This document shows, one piece after another, positions 19,401-27,888 of a DNA stretch of 64,000 bases. Below the pieces are notes generated by a model. That model had not been told where the DNA came from. It was given only the letters and a program-made list of their open reading frames with translations, and ran no database searches. The stretch is from an uncultured Nitrospirota bacterium (lineage in GTDB: Bacteria > Nitrospirota > Nitrospiria > Nitrospirales > UBA8639), in assembly GCA_937139405.1 (NCBI GenBank), contig CAKZPV010000050.1, positions 1 to 64,000 of the forward strand, written 5' to 3'. A program made the position numbers and the translations under genes. Each line of letters starts with the position of its first letter. The first letter of the stretch is position 1.

Positions 19401-21529
19401 CATTTGATCAACCATTGAAGAATGATCACCCTGTTGGAGATATCTTGACGGTGGAATATGTCCGTCAACGGTTTTGGGTTGATGCAGACGTAGGCAGTGT
19501 GTTTTGGCATGATCATGCTTTTGGTGGAACCACTTGGCCTCATGGTGCGGTTGGGACTATCGTTGCTGAACCATTCAATTCAACCTGGCATGATCCAAAG
19601 ACTGGAGAGCCAATCCGTACCGGTCCTGTGGCCGACATTTATGCCACTGAACGGGTAGGGCATGACGTCGCAGGTAGTTTCCGAGAGCTCGTTGTTCATA
19701 TCATGGATACGGTCCCTCATACCGTCAATGTCGTCACGGCAGGAAATCCTCCAGGACAACCTATTGATGTCGCTTTGGAAGCAGGCCGGACCGTATCATT
19801 CATTATGCCGCCAAATGATAAGATTAAAATGACTCCCATGCCATTTTTGAACGGGGGAACACACACGACAGGTGGGGCGTTGAATTTCCGAGCGGAGCCT
19901 TTTGCTCAACGCTTGGTTAACAACCCTGAGCCGTCACAAATTTTCAGCAGTAAGGTGCATGGCGATCCGAGTACGGCTATGTTACGGGCCTATCTTGGTG
20001 ACGCCATTGTCTTTCGTTTAGTTGATGTGACGATGAATGAAAGTAATGTGTTCACGGTCTCAGGACATACCTTCTGGACGGAACGGTATGCGCAAGAAGC
20101 CAACCGAAAAAATTCCATTCATATTAGCATTGCGGAACGATATGATTTAGTCGTTCCGGAAGCAGGTGGTCCCAGGCATCAGCCTGGTGACTACATGTTC
20201 TTTAATGGACGGAGTTCGAAGTTTTCGGAAGGAGCTTGGGGGATCATTCGAGTGCTTGATAAGCCAACAGATGACCTTAAGGTTTTGCCCACCAAGGCTT
20301 ATGGTAAGCCAGGAATGCCGGAGAAGCTCCCGGTATGTCCAAGTGATGCACCAGTTAAAAGTTTCAATGTTGTGGCGATGGATCACCCTGGGATGAGCTT
20401 TAATTCTAATGCCGAAGAATCCATTGAAGTAGATTTCGAACGAACGATTGAGCTTCGGAATCCTGAAGCCAAAATTTATGTTTTGGAAGATGAAGTGCAG
20501 AAAGTGTCTGGAGATGTTCAGCCCATGCCGTTAACGCTTCGGGCCAATGTGGGTGATTGTCTCAAAATCAATCTAACGAATAAACTGAAAGAAGGCCGGG
20601 CTTCCTTTTCGGCCTTTAGTTTGGTGTTCGATCCCATGGATTCACAAGGGGTCAATCTAGGGAATAATCCAGGTGACCAAACGATAGCTCCCGGTGAATC
20701 GCGGACCTATACCTATTATGCTGACCCATTCAATGGGGAAACGCAGTCTTTGGTATGGGATTTTGGTAATGCCGCCATGAATCCTCGTAATGGGTTATTC
20801 GGGGGTGTCGTGATTGGACCAAGGGGGTCAACCTATCGTGATCCACAGACAGGTGAAGACATTTCCCTTAAAAATAGCTGGAAGGCAGACGTGATTATCG
20901 ATCGTTCGATTCAGGGGAATGAATTGCGTGCCAATTATCGTGATGTGGCCTTGTATTTCCAAGATGAGGACAACATCATTGGAACGAGCTTCATGCCCTA
21001 TGTACAAAATGTGGCTGGTTTGTTAGGTGTGAATTATCGCGCGGAGCCCTATTTGTACCGCGAAGAAGCAGGTTGCTCTTTAGGACGGATGTTCCAACCC
21101 TGTGAAGTGGATAATCCACAGGACCCAGTCACTCCAACGATTGAAGCCCATGCCGGTGACAAAGTTCGTATTCATGTCTTTGGTGCCAGCAGCGAGCAAA
21201 ATGGGATGTTCACGGTGGAAAAACATGAATGGCCCATCGAACCCTTCCTTCCTGGTGCGGATATGATTAGCACTGTGGAGTTTTCGGGTTCTGAAGGCTT
21301 AGATGTTTTTCTCCCATCTGCCGGTGGGACATGGGCATTGGCTGGAGACTATGTGTGGAGTAATGGCCGATTACCCTATTCCCAATCAGGGCAATGGGGT
21401 TTATTTCGAGTGTTGCCGAATACAGATCAACGGATTCTGCCGTTATCTGGTTCTGTTTCTTCAAACAAGCAAGCTGCCCTTGAGAATGAATTAGGTAAAG
21501 CTAGAATCATTCCAACTGTGGCGAAGTAA
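16433..21529 (+). CDS. giant secreted multicopper oxidase with LysM insert
   Basis: The 1698-residue precursor has a signal peptide (1-32), a Met/His/Gln-rich linker (about 33-110) and many cupredoxin-type domains. All four copper motifs are present but out of the usual order: H443xxH446xH448, then H518-C-H520-x3-H524-x4-M529, then H824xH826, then H1026xH1028. Together they can build one type-1 site and the trinuclear cluster. A LysM domain (about 928-973) sits between the last two motifs. The final 400 residues form further cupredoxin-like domains without obvious ligands. Size and layout recall the MnxG/MofA manganese oxidases more than laccases. AGGAGG precedes the ATG. It is transcribed alone, ended by the terminator at 21555, with copper-protein genes following. 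The substrate is unknown. Confidence 0.88.
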   Translation: MFYVKTRNAVTSLSLGLFLGGISLFSAGNLLAGESHDTMMHKAGMTSQSPGWAEKLKGQTIVEDAMEGRAERAALVEQQHERMMQQMQQDMEHNGENTGAFNGMSMIHQYGGGPANGLLASNMGVEPVSMNGGLCPKTAAVRNYDISAINVEITLNQWLDYYPGYMYTLTENIEKIREEEAKNAEARESEGHHDPGAVTNGIQDQWIQPLVIRGNQGDCVKITLRNSLEFGEEVSLHINGSDMVMSETGHPAATTNGDSVAEEGQTINMEWYIHPDTQEGGRQFHTYSNDRELTVMGMFGVFVVEPRGSNYYEPLGTGPATEATSGWQVMIDNGDGPDFREFVLIYHEVGDEAFRPVNKHGDFLPQRDPLTDTYRPGARAINYRSEPFGINNMHVQHEYFGFEDESMGYSSYTFGDAAPTIPRSYLGDPAKFRLVHGGSEVFHSHHPHGGSIRWQRSPRATQMPVWNMGQNGPVKYPVIRTKSDRVDVEGIGPSEALDLETECGSGLCQWLAGDFLFHCHVAHHYVSGMWGYWRVYNTMQVPGVKNDVMAPLRELPDRLGRIHKPVSSDQLIGKTVNWFGKKFKIVAEGKSNWKAETAVVNIKDWVEMQLSNQGQPGNTADEEGQLKAYDASVIDWVWQGNKAMSEKEASIGENPKYNPEWQGYKPGERRQIWFEPTTGKVAWPWLTPHFGKRVPFSNDHNPAPWLEMIRLNPDGTRSVEPAKPGENGPWSLCPVRAGSEKYTVHFIKLPIELSAAQGDEPPIVDPHGLLYVVHDEEEEVRANNDKRFPLVVRANVYDCVDWTLTSEWLDDDVTNFQSSKINTHFHFFQFDNQASDGVISGFSYDQSMRPFTQFEKTTKKGLPIPMNAKVTTASKKGDRTIQITNAKQYHVGIPILIGADNVEGQEIRRIVAIGGSGGSAASANGASDYTVTPGDSLGKIASSFGTSVGTLRDLNGLEDANVIVVGQKLKVPGLGASDSAPAASGENTLTFDQPLKNDHPVGDILTVEYVRQRFWVDADVGSVFWHDHAFGGTTWPHGAVGTIVAEPFNSTWHDPKTGEPIRTGPVADIYATERVGHDVAGSFRELVVHIMDTVPHTVNVVTAGNPPGQPIDVALEAGRTVSFIMPPNDKIKMTPMPFLNGGTHTTGGALNFRAEPFAQRLVNNPEPSQIFSSKVHGDPSTAMLRAYLGDAIVFRLVDVTMNESNVFTVSGHTFWTERYAQEANRKNSIHISIAERYDLVVPEAGGPRHQPGDYMFFNGRSSKFSEGAWGIIRVLDKPTDDLKVLPTKAYGKPGMPEKLPVCPSDAPVKSFNVVAMDHPGMSFNSNAEESIEVDFERTIELRNPEAKIYVLEDEVQKVSGDVQPMPLTLRANVGDCLKINLTNKLKEGRASFSAFSLVFDPMDSQGVNLGNNPGDQTIAPGESRTYTYYADPFNGETQSLVWDFGNAAMNPRNGLFGGVVIGPRGSTYRDPQTGEDISLKNSWKADVIIDRSIQGNELRANYRDVALYFQDEDNIIGTSFMPYVQNVAGLLGVNYRAEPYLYREEAGCSLGRMFQPCEVDNPQDPVTPTIEAHAGDKVRIHVFGASSEQNGMFTVEKHEWPIEPFLPGADMISTVEFSGSEGLDVFLPSAGGTWALAGDYVWSNGRLPYSQSGQWGLFRVLPNTDQRILPLSGSVSSNKQAALENELGKARIIPTVAK

Positions 21530-21554
21530 GTTTTTAGAATTAAGAGAAAGAACG

Positions 21555-21590
21555 AAGCGGGGGAGTCGAAAGGCTTCCCCGCTTTTTTTT
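21555..21590 (+). terminator. intrinsic terminator after the multicopper oxidase gene
   Basis: A GC-rich stem, AAGCGGGG/CCCCGCTT with a one-base bulge and a short loop, followed by an uninterrupted run of T. Confidence 0.85.
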
Positions 21591-21678
21591 TACGGGGACT
21601 GTCATGGTATCGTATACTATACTGTGTTTTCGCGGCCGGGCTTCTTATTAATTCTGCATTAATCAAAGGATATTTTGA

Positions 21679-22614
21679 TTGAAGGAGGGTAGGAACATGT
21701 TTGCTTGGGTTTTGTTTGTGGTGTCTTGGGGAATGCTCACTATCACGCCCGCCTGGTCGTACACCGAAATTTCAGTGGTTGAAGGAGGAACATTAAAAGG
21801 GACAGTAACTCTGGTAGGGGAAAAGCCTCGACCCATGGCCATGAACTTGGTCACGATTCCTGATGCTGTCTATTGTGGGAGAATTTCTACTGGCACGGGT
21901 TGGCGAATTGTTGAAGATTTCCTCATTGGGTCCGGTGGGACCTTAAAAGATGCTGTTGTCATGTTGAAGAATGTGGAAAAAGGCAAGGCATTTGATATTC
22001 CCAAAGTTGAGGTCGAAGCTATTGACTGCGACTTTTCACCTTTTGTAAATGTTATTAAAGATCGTGAAGAGCTTACGGTTATTAATATGGATCCGATCGA
22101 ACATGATATTCAAGGGTATGAAACCGCTAGGGAACGAGGAGCGAGAATCTTATTCAACCGCCCTTTGCCAATGAACCCGTTCCATAAGGTTGTTCAGATG
22201 TTCGGAGAAAACTCTCATACGCATATGCCTGGCAAGCCAATGGTAGAAGAAATTCACCTTCGAAAAAACCGAAATATTTTCGTGATGCAATGTGGCTTTC
22301 ATCCGTATATGTTTTCATGGGGGGTCGTTTTGGATAATCCGTACTATTTCATTACGAAAGAAGATGGAGCCTTTCAAATATCGGATATTCCACAGGGAAA
22401 ATATGAAGTCGTTGCCTGGCATCCTGGTATGAAGGCGTATTTAAAGCAAACGATTCAGATTGAACCAGGCAAAATTTCCAATGTGAACTTCCAATACGAA
22501 TCGCCAAAGGGGCGGCGTAGTGCCCATGAAATGCACGATAACCCACGATTTGGTGAAGAATTACTCGATGAGGGTGAGAAAATCGTTCCATCGCTTCGTC
22601 AACAAATTCCGTAA
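21679..22614 (+). CDS. secreted type-1 copper protein with beta-sandwich domain (paralog 1)
   Basis: A 311-residue protein with a signal peptide (1-21). The N-terminal block GGTLKGTVTLVGEKPRP is of the carboxypeptidase-regulatory (CnaB-like) type. A cupredoxin-like core follows with His136 (EHDIQ) and the loop Cys199-x2-His202-x2-Met205, the exact type-1 copper pattern. A C-terminal Gly/Val-rich strand domain (GAFQISDIPQGKYEVVAWHPG) closes it. Extra cysteines (60, 111) may form a disulfide. AAGGAGGG precedes the ATG. It lies five bases before its paralog and right after the giant oxidase, so it may be that enzyme's electron acceptor. It is best described as a new cupredoxin-fusion family. Confidence 0.75.
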   Translation: MKEGRNMFAWVLFVVSWGMLTITPAWSYTEISVVEGGTLKGTVTLVGEKPRPMAMNLVTIPDAVYCGRISTGTGWRIVEDFLIGSGGTLKDAVVMLKNVEKGKAFDIPKVEVEAIDCDFSPFVNVIKDREELTVINMDPIEHDIQGYETARERGARILFNRPLPMNPFHKVVQMFGENSHTHMPGKPMVEEIHLRKNRNIFVMQCGFHPYMFSWGVVLDNPYYFITKEDGAFQISDIPQGKYEVVAWHPGMKAYLKQTIQIEPGKISNVNFQYESPKGRRSAHEMHDNPRFGEELLDEGEKIVPSLRQQIP

Positions 22615-22619
22615 TTGTT

Positions 22620-23537
22620 ATGAACCTGCTATTTCTCACTGTTCTTGTTCAGGTGCTTTTGATGAATGACCCGGCTTCAGGTTTAGCCTATGAGGTGCGG
22701 AATGTGGAAGCGGGAGGGACAATCAAGGGAACCGTGACTCTGAAGGGGGATGCTCCTTCACCAAAAGCCTATAACCTCATTACTTTTCCTGATCCTGAAT
22801 ATTGTGGTCGTATTTCTGATGGAAATGGGTGGCGATTATTGAAAGATTTTGTGGTGAATAATCGTAATGAAATGCAAGGTGTGGTGGTTGTGGTTGAAGG
22901 AGTGGCTGCTGGAAAACCCTTTACGATTTCTATTCCAAAGGTTGAAGCAAGGGATTGCCAATTTCTCCCATTTACCACAGTCGTTCGCAGCGACCACGGT
23001 ATCGAAGTCGTTAATATGGATCCCGTTATGCACGATATTCAGGCCTATGAAACTTCAGTGGCCCATGGAACGCGTGTATTGTTTAATTCCCCGCTTCCCT
23101 TTAATCAGAAACATCATCGGGAGAACATTCATGCTATGCATGACCATGTTCCGGGTAAATCCATGGTACATCAGTTTCAACTCAGCAAAGGCAGAAAAAC
23201 TTTTGTGATGCAATGTGGATTTCATGCTTATATGGAAAGTTGGGCCATTGCCGTTGATAATCCCTATTTTATGTTCACAAGTGAAACAGGGAGTTATGAA
23301 ATTTCTGGTATTCCTCAAGGAACCTATCGTTTGCGAGCCTGGCATCCCAGCGTGAAACGTGAAGAAACGCAAATGGTGACTGTTGAGTCATCACAAGCGA
23401 CTCATGTCGATTTTTCCTTGAATTCTCCAGTCAGGCGATGGACTGCGCATACCCGTCAAACGCCACCACGGTTCACACCAGCAGCATTGGGACGCCCGAT
23501 CAATATTGAGCCTCTTGTTGAACTTCAAAGGCCATGA
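22620..23537 (+). CDS. secreted type-1 copper protein with beta-sandwich domain (paralog 2)
   Basis: 305 residues, collinear with its upstream neighbour: signal peptide, GGTIKGTVTLKGDAPSP, PEYCGRISDGNGWR, then His138 (MHDIQ) and Cys199-x2-His202-x2-Met205, then GSYEISGIPQGTYRLRAWHP. Ligand spacing is identical in both, so this is a tandem duplication that kept the copper site. It has an additional histidine-rich stretch (KHHRENIHAMHDH, about 164-176). Its end overlaps the next ATG by four bases, and the whole set is probably one operon from 21679. Confidence 0.75.
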   Translation: MNLLFLTVLVQVLLMNDPASGLAYEVRNVEAGGTIKGTVTLKGDAPSPKAYNLITFPDPEYCGRISDGNGWRLLKDFVVNNRNEMQGVVVVVEGVAAGKPFTISIPKVEARDCQFLPFTTVVRSDHGIEVVNMDPVMHDIQAYETSVAHGTRVLFNSPLPFNQKHHRENIHAMHDHVPGKSMVHQFQLSKGRKTFVMQCGFHAYMESWAIAVDNPYFMFTSETGSYEISGIPQGTYRLRAWHPSVKREETQMVTVESSQATHVDFSLNSPVRRWTAHTRQTPPRFTPAALGRPINIEPLVELQRP

Positions 23538-24205
23538 GATGGGTTGTTACCGTTTTTATTCTGACCAGTAATTCTACAAGATGGGTTAGGATTCTTTTGC
23601 TGTCTGGCCTTGCGCTAGGAGGGGAACTCTTTCCAAAAGCAGCAGTAGGGGCAGAGTCGGTGGAGCTAGGTTCACGCACTGCAGAATTTTCGGCAAGACT
23701 GATATGGAAACATGATGGACATAAGTCCAAAGCCCAATTATTTGTCAAACAGAATCGGTATCGAATCGAACATTTTGGCGGCGTCAAAACCGAACTGGGG
23801 TATGCCGGCGTCACGATTGTGCGTTTAGATGAGCAAAAGGTTTGGTATGTTATTTCTCAGCGTCGAATGGTGGTGAGCGTCCCGTTAACCTCAGAGTATT
23901 TATTGCCATTCTCAGTTACGTTGGATGGTGAAGTGAAGCGGACCTTGATAGGCGATTCCATGGTGAATGACCAATTTTCAGTCCTTTATGATGTGGAAGT
24001 AGTGGATCGATTTGGCAAAACTGAGAGATTTTACGAGTGGATTGACCCTGACCGAAATGTGTTGTTGAAACTTGTCAGTCAAGATCGAGATTGGTTTGTG
24101 GAATACGAGCATGTCGTTCTATCCACTCAACCTGAGTATTATTTTGAAACGCCCTTGGGGTATAGAATTATTGAAGCCCAAGAGGCACAAAGCCCTAGAG
24201 GTTAA
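23534..24205 (+). CDS. exported protein, LolA/DUF4412-like fold (uncertain)
   Basis: 223 residues with a signal segment ending near residue 40 and a mature, mostly beta-stranded domain (FSARLIWKHDGHKSKAQLFVKQNRYRIE...). The pattern of a repeatedly tested 'residue, modulus, output' sheet resembles the DUF4412/LolA-like outer-membrane lipoprotein-carrier fold, but I cannot assign it securely. It is translationally coupled to the copper protein upstream (ATGA overlap), and the HEAT-repeat gene follows 10 bases later. Confidence 0.6.
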   Translation: MRWVVTVFILTSNSTRWVRILLLSGLALGGELFPKAAVGAESVELGSRTAEFSARLIWKHDGHKSKAQLFVKQNRYRIEHFGGVKTELGYAGVTIVRLDEQKVWYVISQRRMVVSVPLTSEYLLPFSVTLDGEVKRTLIGDSMVNDQFSVLYDVEVVDRFGKTERFYEWIDPDRNVLLKLVSQDRDWFVEYEHVVLSTQPEYYFETPLGYRIIEAQEAQSPRG

Positions 24206-24215
24206 GGGGGTCTGA

Positions 24216-25589
24216 GTGAAGCCACGTATGTATTTTCCTCATCATGTATTGAAAAAAGCGGTCTGTGTCTTGGTGTTTGTTGTCGGTGGGCTGCCTATCC
24301 AGGTTTGGTCAGAACTTTCTGAAAGTCCGATTCTTGAGAAAGCCAACGCCGCTTTTCACAAGGGCGATTTTCAAAAAGTCGTGGAATTGGTAGAGCCCGT
24401 TCTTCAGGAAGCCCCCCCCTCGGCTCAAATGTATCGACTTCATATTCTCTCATTAGCCAGAACAGGGAATGCTCTAGGTGCTATGGATTCTTATGAAGAG
24501 TTGATTCAAGCCACGAAACGTGAAGATGAAAATATTCTACGGCAGACAGCCCTTGCGATGATTTTGGCAAAGCAAGCAGATATGCGAGAGCAAATGCGGG
24601 GGGCAGTCTATACGGCCTTAAAGGAAATTGATTCTGATGAGATGGTTGGATTCTTGGAAGAGGGTTTAACTGATGGGTCGGGAATGATCCGAGCATTGGT
24701 TGCCGAAGCATTAGGTAAGCGAAAGGTTGGGCAGCAATCTAAGCGATTGCGGGAGGCGTTGAAAGATTCGGCAGGGCTCGTTCGTGCGATGGCCGTCAAA
24801 AGTATTGGGAACTCCAGGGATAAAGATGTCATTCCCTTGATTGAAAAAGCACTTCAGGATGAACAGGCTTTGGTCCAAATAGCTGCAGCTCGTGTGCTTT
24901 ATAAATTGGGGCAGAAGCAATTGTGGACACGTTTGGAAAAGGGAGCACAAAGTGAGGAAGGATATGAGCGAGGAGGAGCGATACGTGCGTTTGGAGAATT
25001 AAAGGATCCTCGTGCCTTGTCTTTGTTAGAAAAATCCTCGCAGGATACACAGCCCTCCATCCGAGCGGCAGCCATTGTTTCGTTGGGGAAATTGCAAATA
25101 TCGGAAGCCCTTCCTATTCTCAAATCGGCGTTGCTTGATCGAATTCCGGCAGTGCGAAGTGTCGCTGCCTATAGTATGGGGTATTTTAAGCTTCGAGAAG
25201 TGTTATCACCCTTAACCAGAGCGCTTGCCGATCAGAATCATGGTGTTCAAGCGGCGGCTTGTGCATCGTTGTTGCGGGCTGGTGCCTCGTTTTCCGTGGT
25301 GGAGGAGACACTTCATGCGTTGTTGCAAAATGAAAATCCGGCCGTACGATCTGGAGCTGCCAAGGCATTAAGCAATGGGAAGGGTGGAAAAGTCATTGCG
25401 ACGCTCAAGCTCATGTTGAATGATCCCACTCCGCGGCCACGGATTGTTGCCATTCGTGCCTTAGGTCGAATGGGAGAACGCAATTTGCTTCCAGTCCTCA
25501 AACGCACACTACGAGATACGGATGATGCGGTGAGAGTTACGGCTGCTGCTGGGATTGTGAAAGTTCTTGATGCCAAAGTTGGCATCTAA
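24216..25589 (+). CDS. exported HEAT/PBS-lyase-repeat protein with TPR-like N terminus
   Basis: A 457-residue protein with a signal peptide (about 1-30). A helical TPR-like segment (40-130) is followed by about nine HEAT-type repeats of 30-31 residues. Each has the D-x-x-x-x-V-R-x-x-A-x-x-x-L-G motif (for example SIRAAAIVSLGKLQ, AVRSVAAYSMGYFK, AVRSGAAKALSNG). These solenoids bind other proteins; in the periplasm it may be an assembly scaffold for the copper proteins encoded upstream. A GTG start is chosen because AAGGGGG lies five bases upstream. It closes the 21.7-25.6 kb operon. Confidence 0.8.
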   Translation: MKPRMYFPHHVLKKAVCVLVFVVGGLPIQVWSELSESPILEKANAAFHKGDFQKVVELVEPVLQEAPPSAQMYRLHILSLARTGNALGAMDSYEELIQATKREDENILRQTALAMILAKQADMREQMRGAVYTALKEIDSDEMVGFLEEGLTDGSGMIRALVAEALGKRKVGQQSKRLREALKDSAGLVRAMAVKSIGNSRDKDVIPLIEKALQDEQALVQIAAARVLYKLGQKQLWTRLEKGAQSEEGYERGGAIRAFGELKDPRALSLLEKSSQDTQPSIRAAAIVSLGKLQISEALPILKSALLDRIPAVRSVAAYSMGYFKLREVLSPLTRALADQNHGVQAAACASLLRAGASFSVVEETLHALLQNENPAVRSGAAKALSNGKGGKVIATLKLMLNDPTPRPRIVAIRALGRMGERNLLPVLKRTLRDTDDAVRVTAAAGIVKVLDAKVGI

Positions 25590-25695
25590 TCCATCAGTGA
25601 TCTGGCCATAAATTTGGCCGGCTTGAAGTTTCACGGTTTCTTAACGGCCCGCTTATGGATTCACATTTTTCCTATTCGTTCTTATTTCATATGAT

Positions 25696-27576
25696 ATGAC
25701 AAAAATCGCTCTCATGTTCTGCTTGGTGTTTCCCTTGGTCCTACACGGACAACAAGCGGCCTTTTCGCACCAGCTAAATCCAAGTCATCAATCCAGCCTG
25801 GAGTGGTATGAATGGGGAGGGGAGGCTTTTGATCGCGCGGAAGCTGAAGATAAACTTATTCTTCTCGATCTGACGGCTGTGTGGTGTCATGCCTGTCATA
25901 TCATGGATCAAACGACTTATGCCGACCCGCGAGTTCTTGCATTACTTCAGGAGAACTTTATTGCTGTGCGGGTCGACACCGATCAACGGCCGGACCTAGA
26001 GGCTCGATATCGAACAGGCGGATGGCCAACGACGAGCCTTCTTTTGCCAACGGGAGAAATTCTTTTTCAAGCCAACTCACTGGAGCCAGAGGTCATGATC
26101 GAACTTCTTCAAGAGGCTAAGGTCATGTATGAAGAAGAGAAAGATGATCTTCGCGAGCAAGCTTCCCTTTTATGGAATCGCGTAAAAGAAAATATCCAAA
26201 CGGATCAATCTTCAAATGTGGCGCTTCGTCCATCCATGGCAAGTCATAGCGTGGATATGATGAAAAAAGAGTTTGATGTGGTCAATGGGGGTTTTCGGGA
26301 CCATCCAAAATTTTTTGAGCCCGAAGCGATTCAGATGGCCTTGACCCATGGATTCTTTGAGAATGATGTCGAATTGATCAACATGGGTCTAACCACATTA
26401 GAGAAGCAACTGGCATTACTTGATCCTGTGTGGGGCGGGTTTTACCGCTACGCAGAACAAGCCGATTGGAGTCAGCCGCATTTTGAAAAGATGCTGACTA
26501 TTCAAGCTCAGAATCTTCACAATTATGTGAAGGCCTACCAGTTCACGGGAAATACAGAATTTAAACATATAGCATGGCGTATTGTTGGTTTTGTGGAGCA
26601 GTTTTTGACCGATCCTCAAACAGGCCAGTTTTTTGAGAGTCAAGATGCGGATGTACGAGATCGGAGCGGAAAGACTCTTATCTCAGGAGGAGAGTATTTT
26701 TCTTGGGGTGCGATCCAACGGAAGGCTAGGGGAATGCCGCTGGTGGATCGGAGAATCTATACAGGAAGCAATGCCGATATGACATTGGCATACTTTCATG
26801 CGTCGCAGCTGCTTGAAAGGCCTGCGTTAAAGGAGAGGGCCATCCATGTTCTGAAGCAGATTGTTCATGAACGGTTTGATCTGGAGAAAGGATTGGCGCA
26901 TGGCACCGTTCATGATTCGTTAAAGCTTCATGGAATCTTATCGGATCACATTCGGTTGGGCGTAGCCTTGCTTGAGGCTTTTAGAGAGACCGAAGATCTT
27001 GAGTTTTTGGAGAAAACTGAAGCTCTTGCCAATAATACTCAAGTGTTATTGGAAGATGTCAAAGGTGGTGGATTTTATGATCGTCCACGTTCCACCGATG
27101 GCTTTGGGTTATTGAAAATTCCCACGAAACCGGCACGCGAAAATATTCAGGCGATCAGGTTTTATTTAGATCTCTATCATCTCACCAAGAAAGATGCCTA
27201 TCGATTGACGGCTGAACGCGCGTTAAAGTCTGTTGTAAATACACCTCAACCACTTCCTATTGCGTTAATCGGCTTAGCGGTTGATGAATGGTTTCGACCA
27301 CCGGTGCATATTGCGATTATAGGCAAGCCAGATGATAGAGAAACCAAGGTGTTGTTGAGAAGAGCCCGTCGGCTGTATTGCCCAGGAAAGATGCTCAAAG
27401 TATTTGATCCACAGCAAGGGCCAATGAAATGGGGAGAGATTACCTTTCCGTATAACGGGACTTCCTCAGCCTTTTTTTGTACAGATAAGATGTGCTTGCC
27501 TCCTGTAACTCAAGCGGAAGAGATGCATGAGCGCTTGAATGAATTATTGCAGGATCTGAGAGAATCCATTATTTAA
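25696..27576 (+). CDS. DUF255 thioredoxin-fold protein with (alpha/alpha)6 barrel (YyaL/SPATA20-like)
   Basis: 626 residues. After a signal peptide (about 1-23) comes a thioredoxin-like domain with the active pair Cys64-His-Ala-Cys67 (VWCHACH), then a long alpha-helical six-hairpin domain (about 170-520) with GGFRDHPKFFEP, WGGFYRYA and HFEKMLTIQAQ blocks. YyaL/SPATA20 proteins are often cytoplasmic; this one appears exported, so a role in periplasmic disulfide or metal-protein handling is more likely. The two terminal cysteines (FFCTDKMCLPP) are also typical. No ribosome site is obvious. The gene stands alone. Confidence 0.82.
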   Translation: MTKIALMFCLVFPLVLHGQQAAFSHQLNPSHQSSLEWYEWGGEAFDRAEAEDKLILLDLTAVWCHACHIMDQTTYADPRVLALLQENFIAVRVDTDQRPDLEARYRTGGWPTTSLLLPTGEILFQANSLEPEVMIELLQEAKVMYEEEKDDLREQASLLWNRVKENIQTDQSSNVALRPSMASHSVDMMKKEFDVVNGGFRDHPKFFEPEAIQMALTHGFFENDVELINMGLTTLEKQLALLDPVWGGFYRYAEQADWSQPHFEKMLTIQAQNLHNYVKAYQFTGNTEFKHIAWRIVGFVEQFLTDPQTGQFFESQDADVRDRSGKTLISGGEYFSWGAIQRKARGMPLVDRRIYTGSNADMTLAYFHASQLLERPALKERAIHVLKQIVHERFDLEKGLAHGTVHDSLKLHGILSDHIRLGVALLEAFRETEDLEFLEKTEALANNTQVLLEDVKGGGFYDRPRSTDGFGLLKIPTKPARENIQAIRFYLDLYHLTKKDAYRLTAERALKSVVNTPQPLPIALIGLAVDEWFRPPVHIAIIGKPDDRETKVLLRRARRLYCPGKMLKVFDPQQGPMKWGEITFPYNGTSSAFFCTDKMCLPPVTQAEEMHERLNELLQDLRESII

Positions 27577-27712
27577 CAATTGAGGTATTCTTAGGATTAA
27601 GTCTTTTCATTTTTGATGAGCAATTTGTATAACATTCTCGAAATAACTAGCAAATGCGTCTAACTAATAGGCCTAAGACATGGTCCAAATGGCCTAAAAG
27701 GCTCATCTTTTC

Positions 27713-27742
27713 TTGACAGGTTTTTTTTATTCCTGATATATA
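27713..27742 (+). promoter_or_regulatory. promoter of the third type-1 copper protein gene
   Basis: TTGACA (27713-27718), an 18-base T-rich spacer and TATATA (27737-27742), about 145 bases before the ATG at 27889. It lies in the 312-base gap after the DUF255 gene. The long leader has no clear riboswitch fold that I can see. Confidence 0.5.
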
Positions 27743-27888
27743 CGGAAGTGGGTGCTGTAACTCGATCATACCAAGGTTGTCTATCTGAATCTGGCCGGGA
27801 CCAAGAAGGCAGCCTGATTTCACTCACATCATATTTGTTCATTAACCCTCGTCGACAAAACGAATTTTCTTAACTAGGAGGAAGAATC

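Noticed and set aside
16433-21529. LysM as sign of a peptidoglycan hydrolase
   Set aside because: The LysM is a single insert between copper motifs in a chain without any hydrolase domain.
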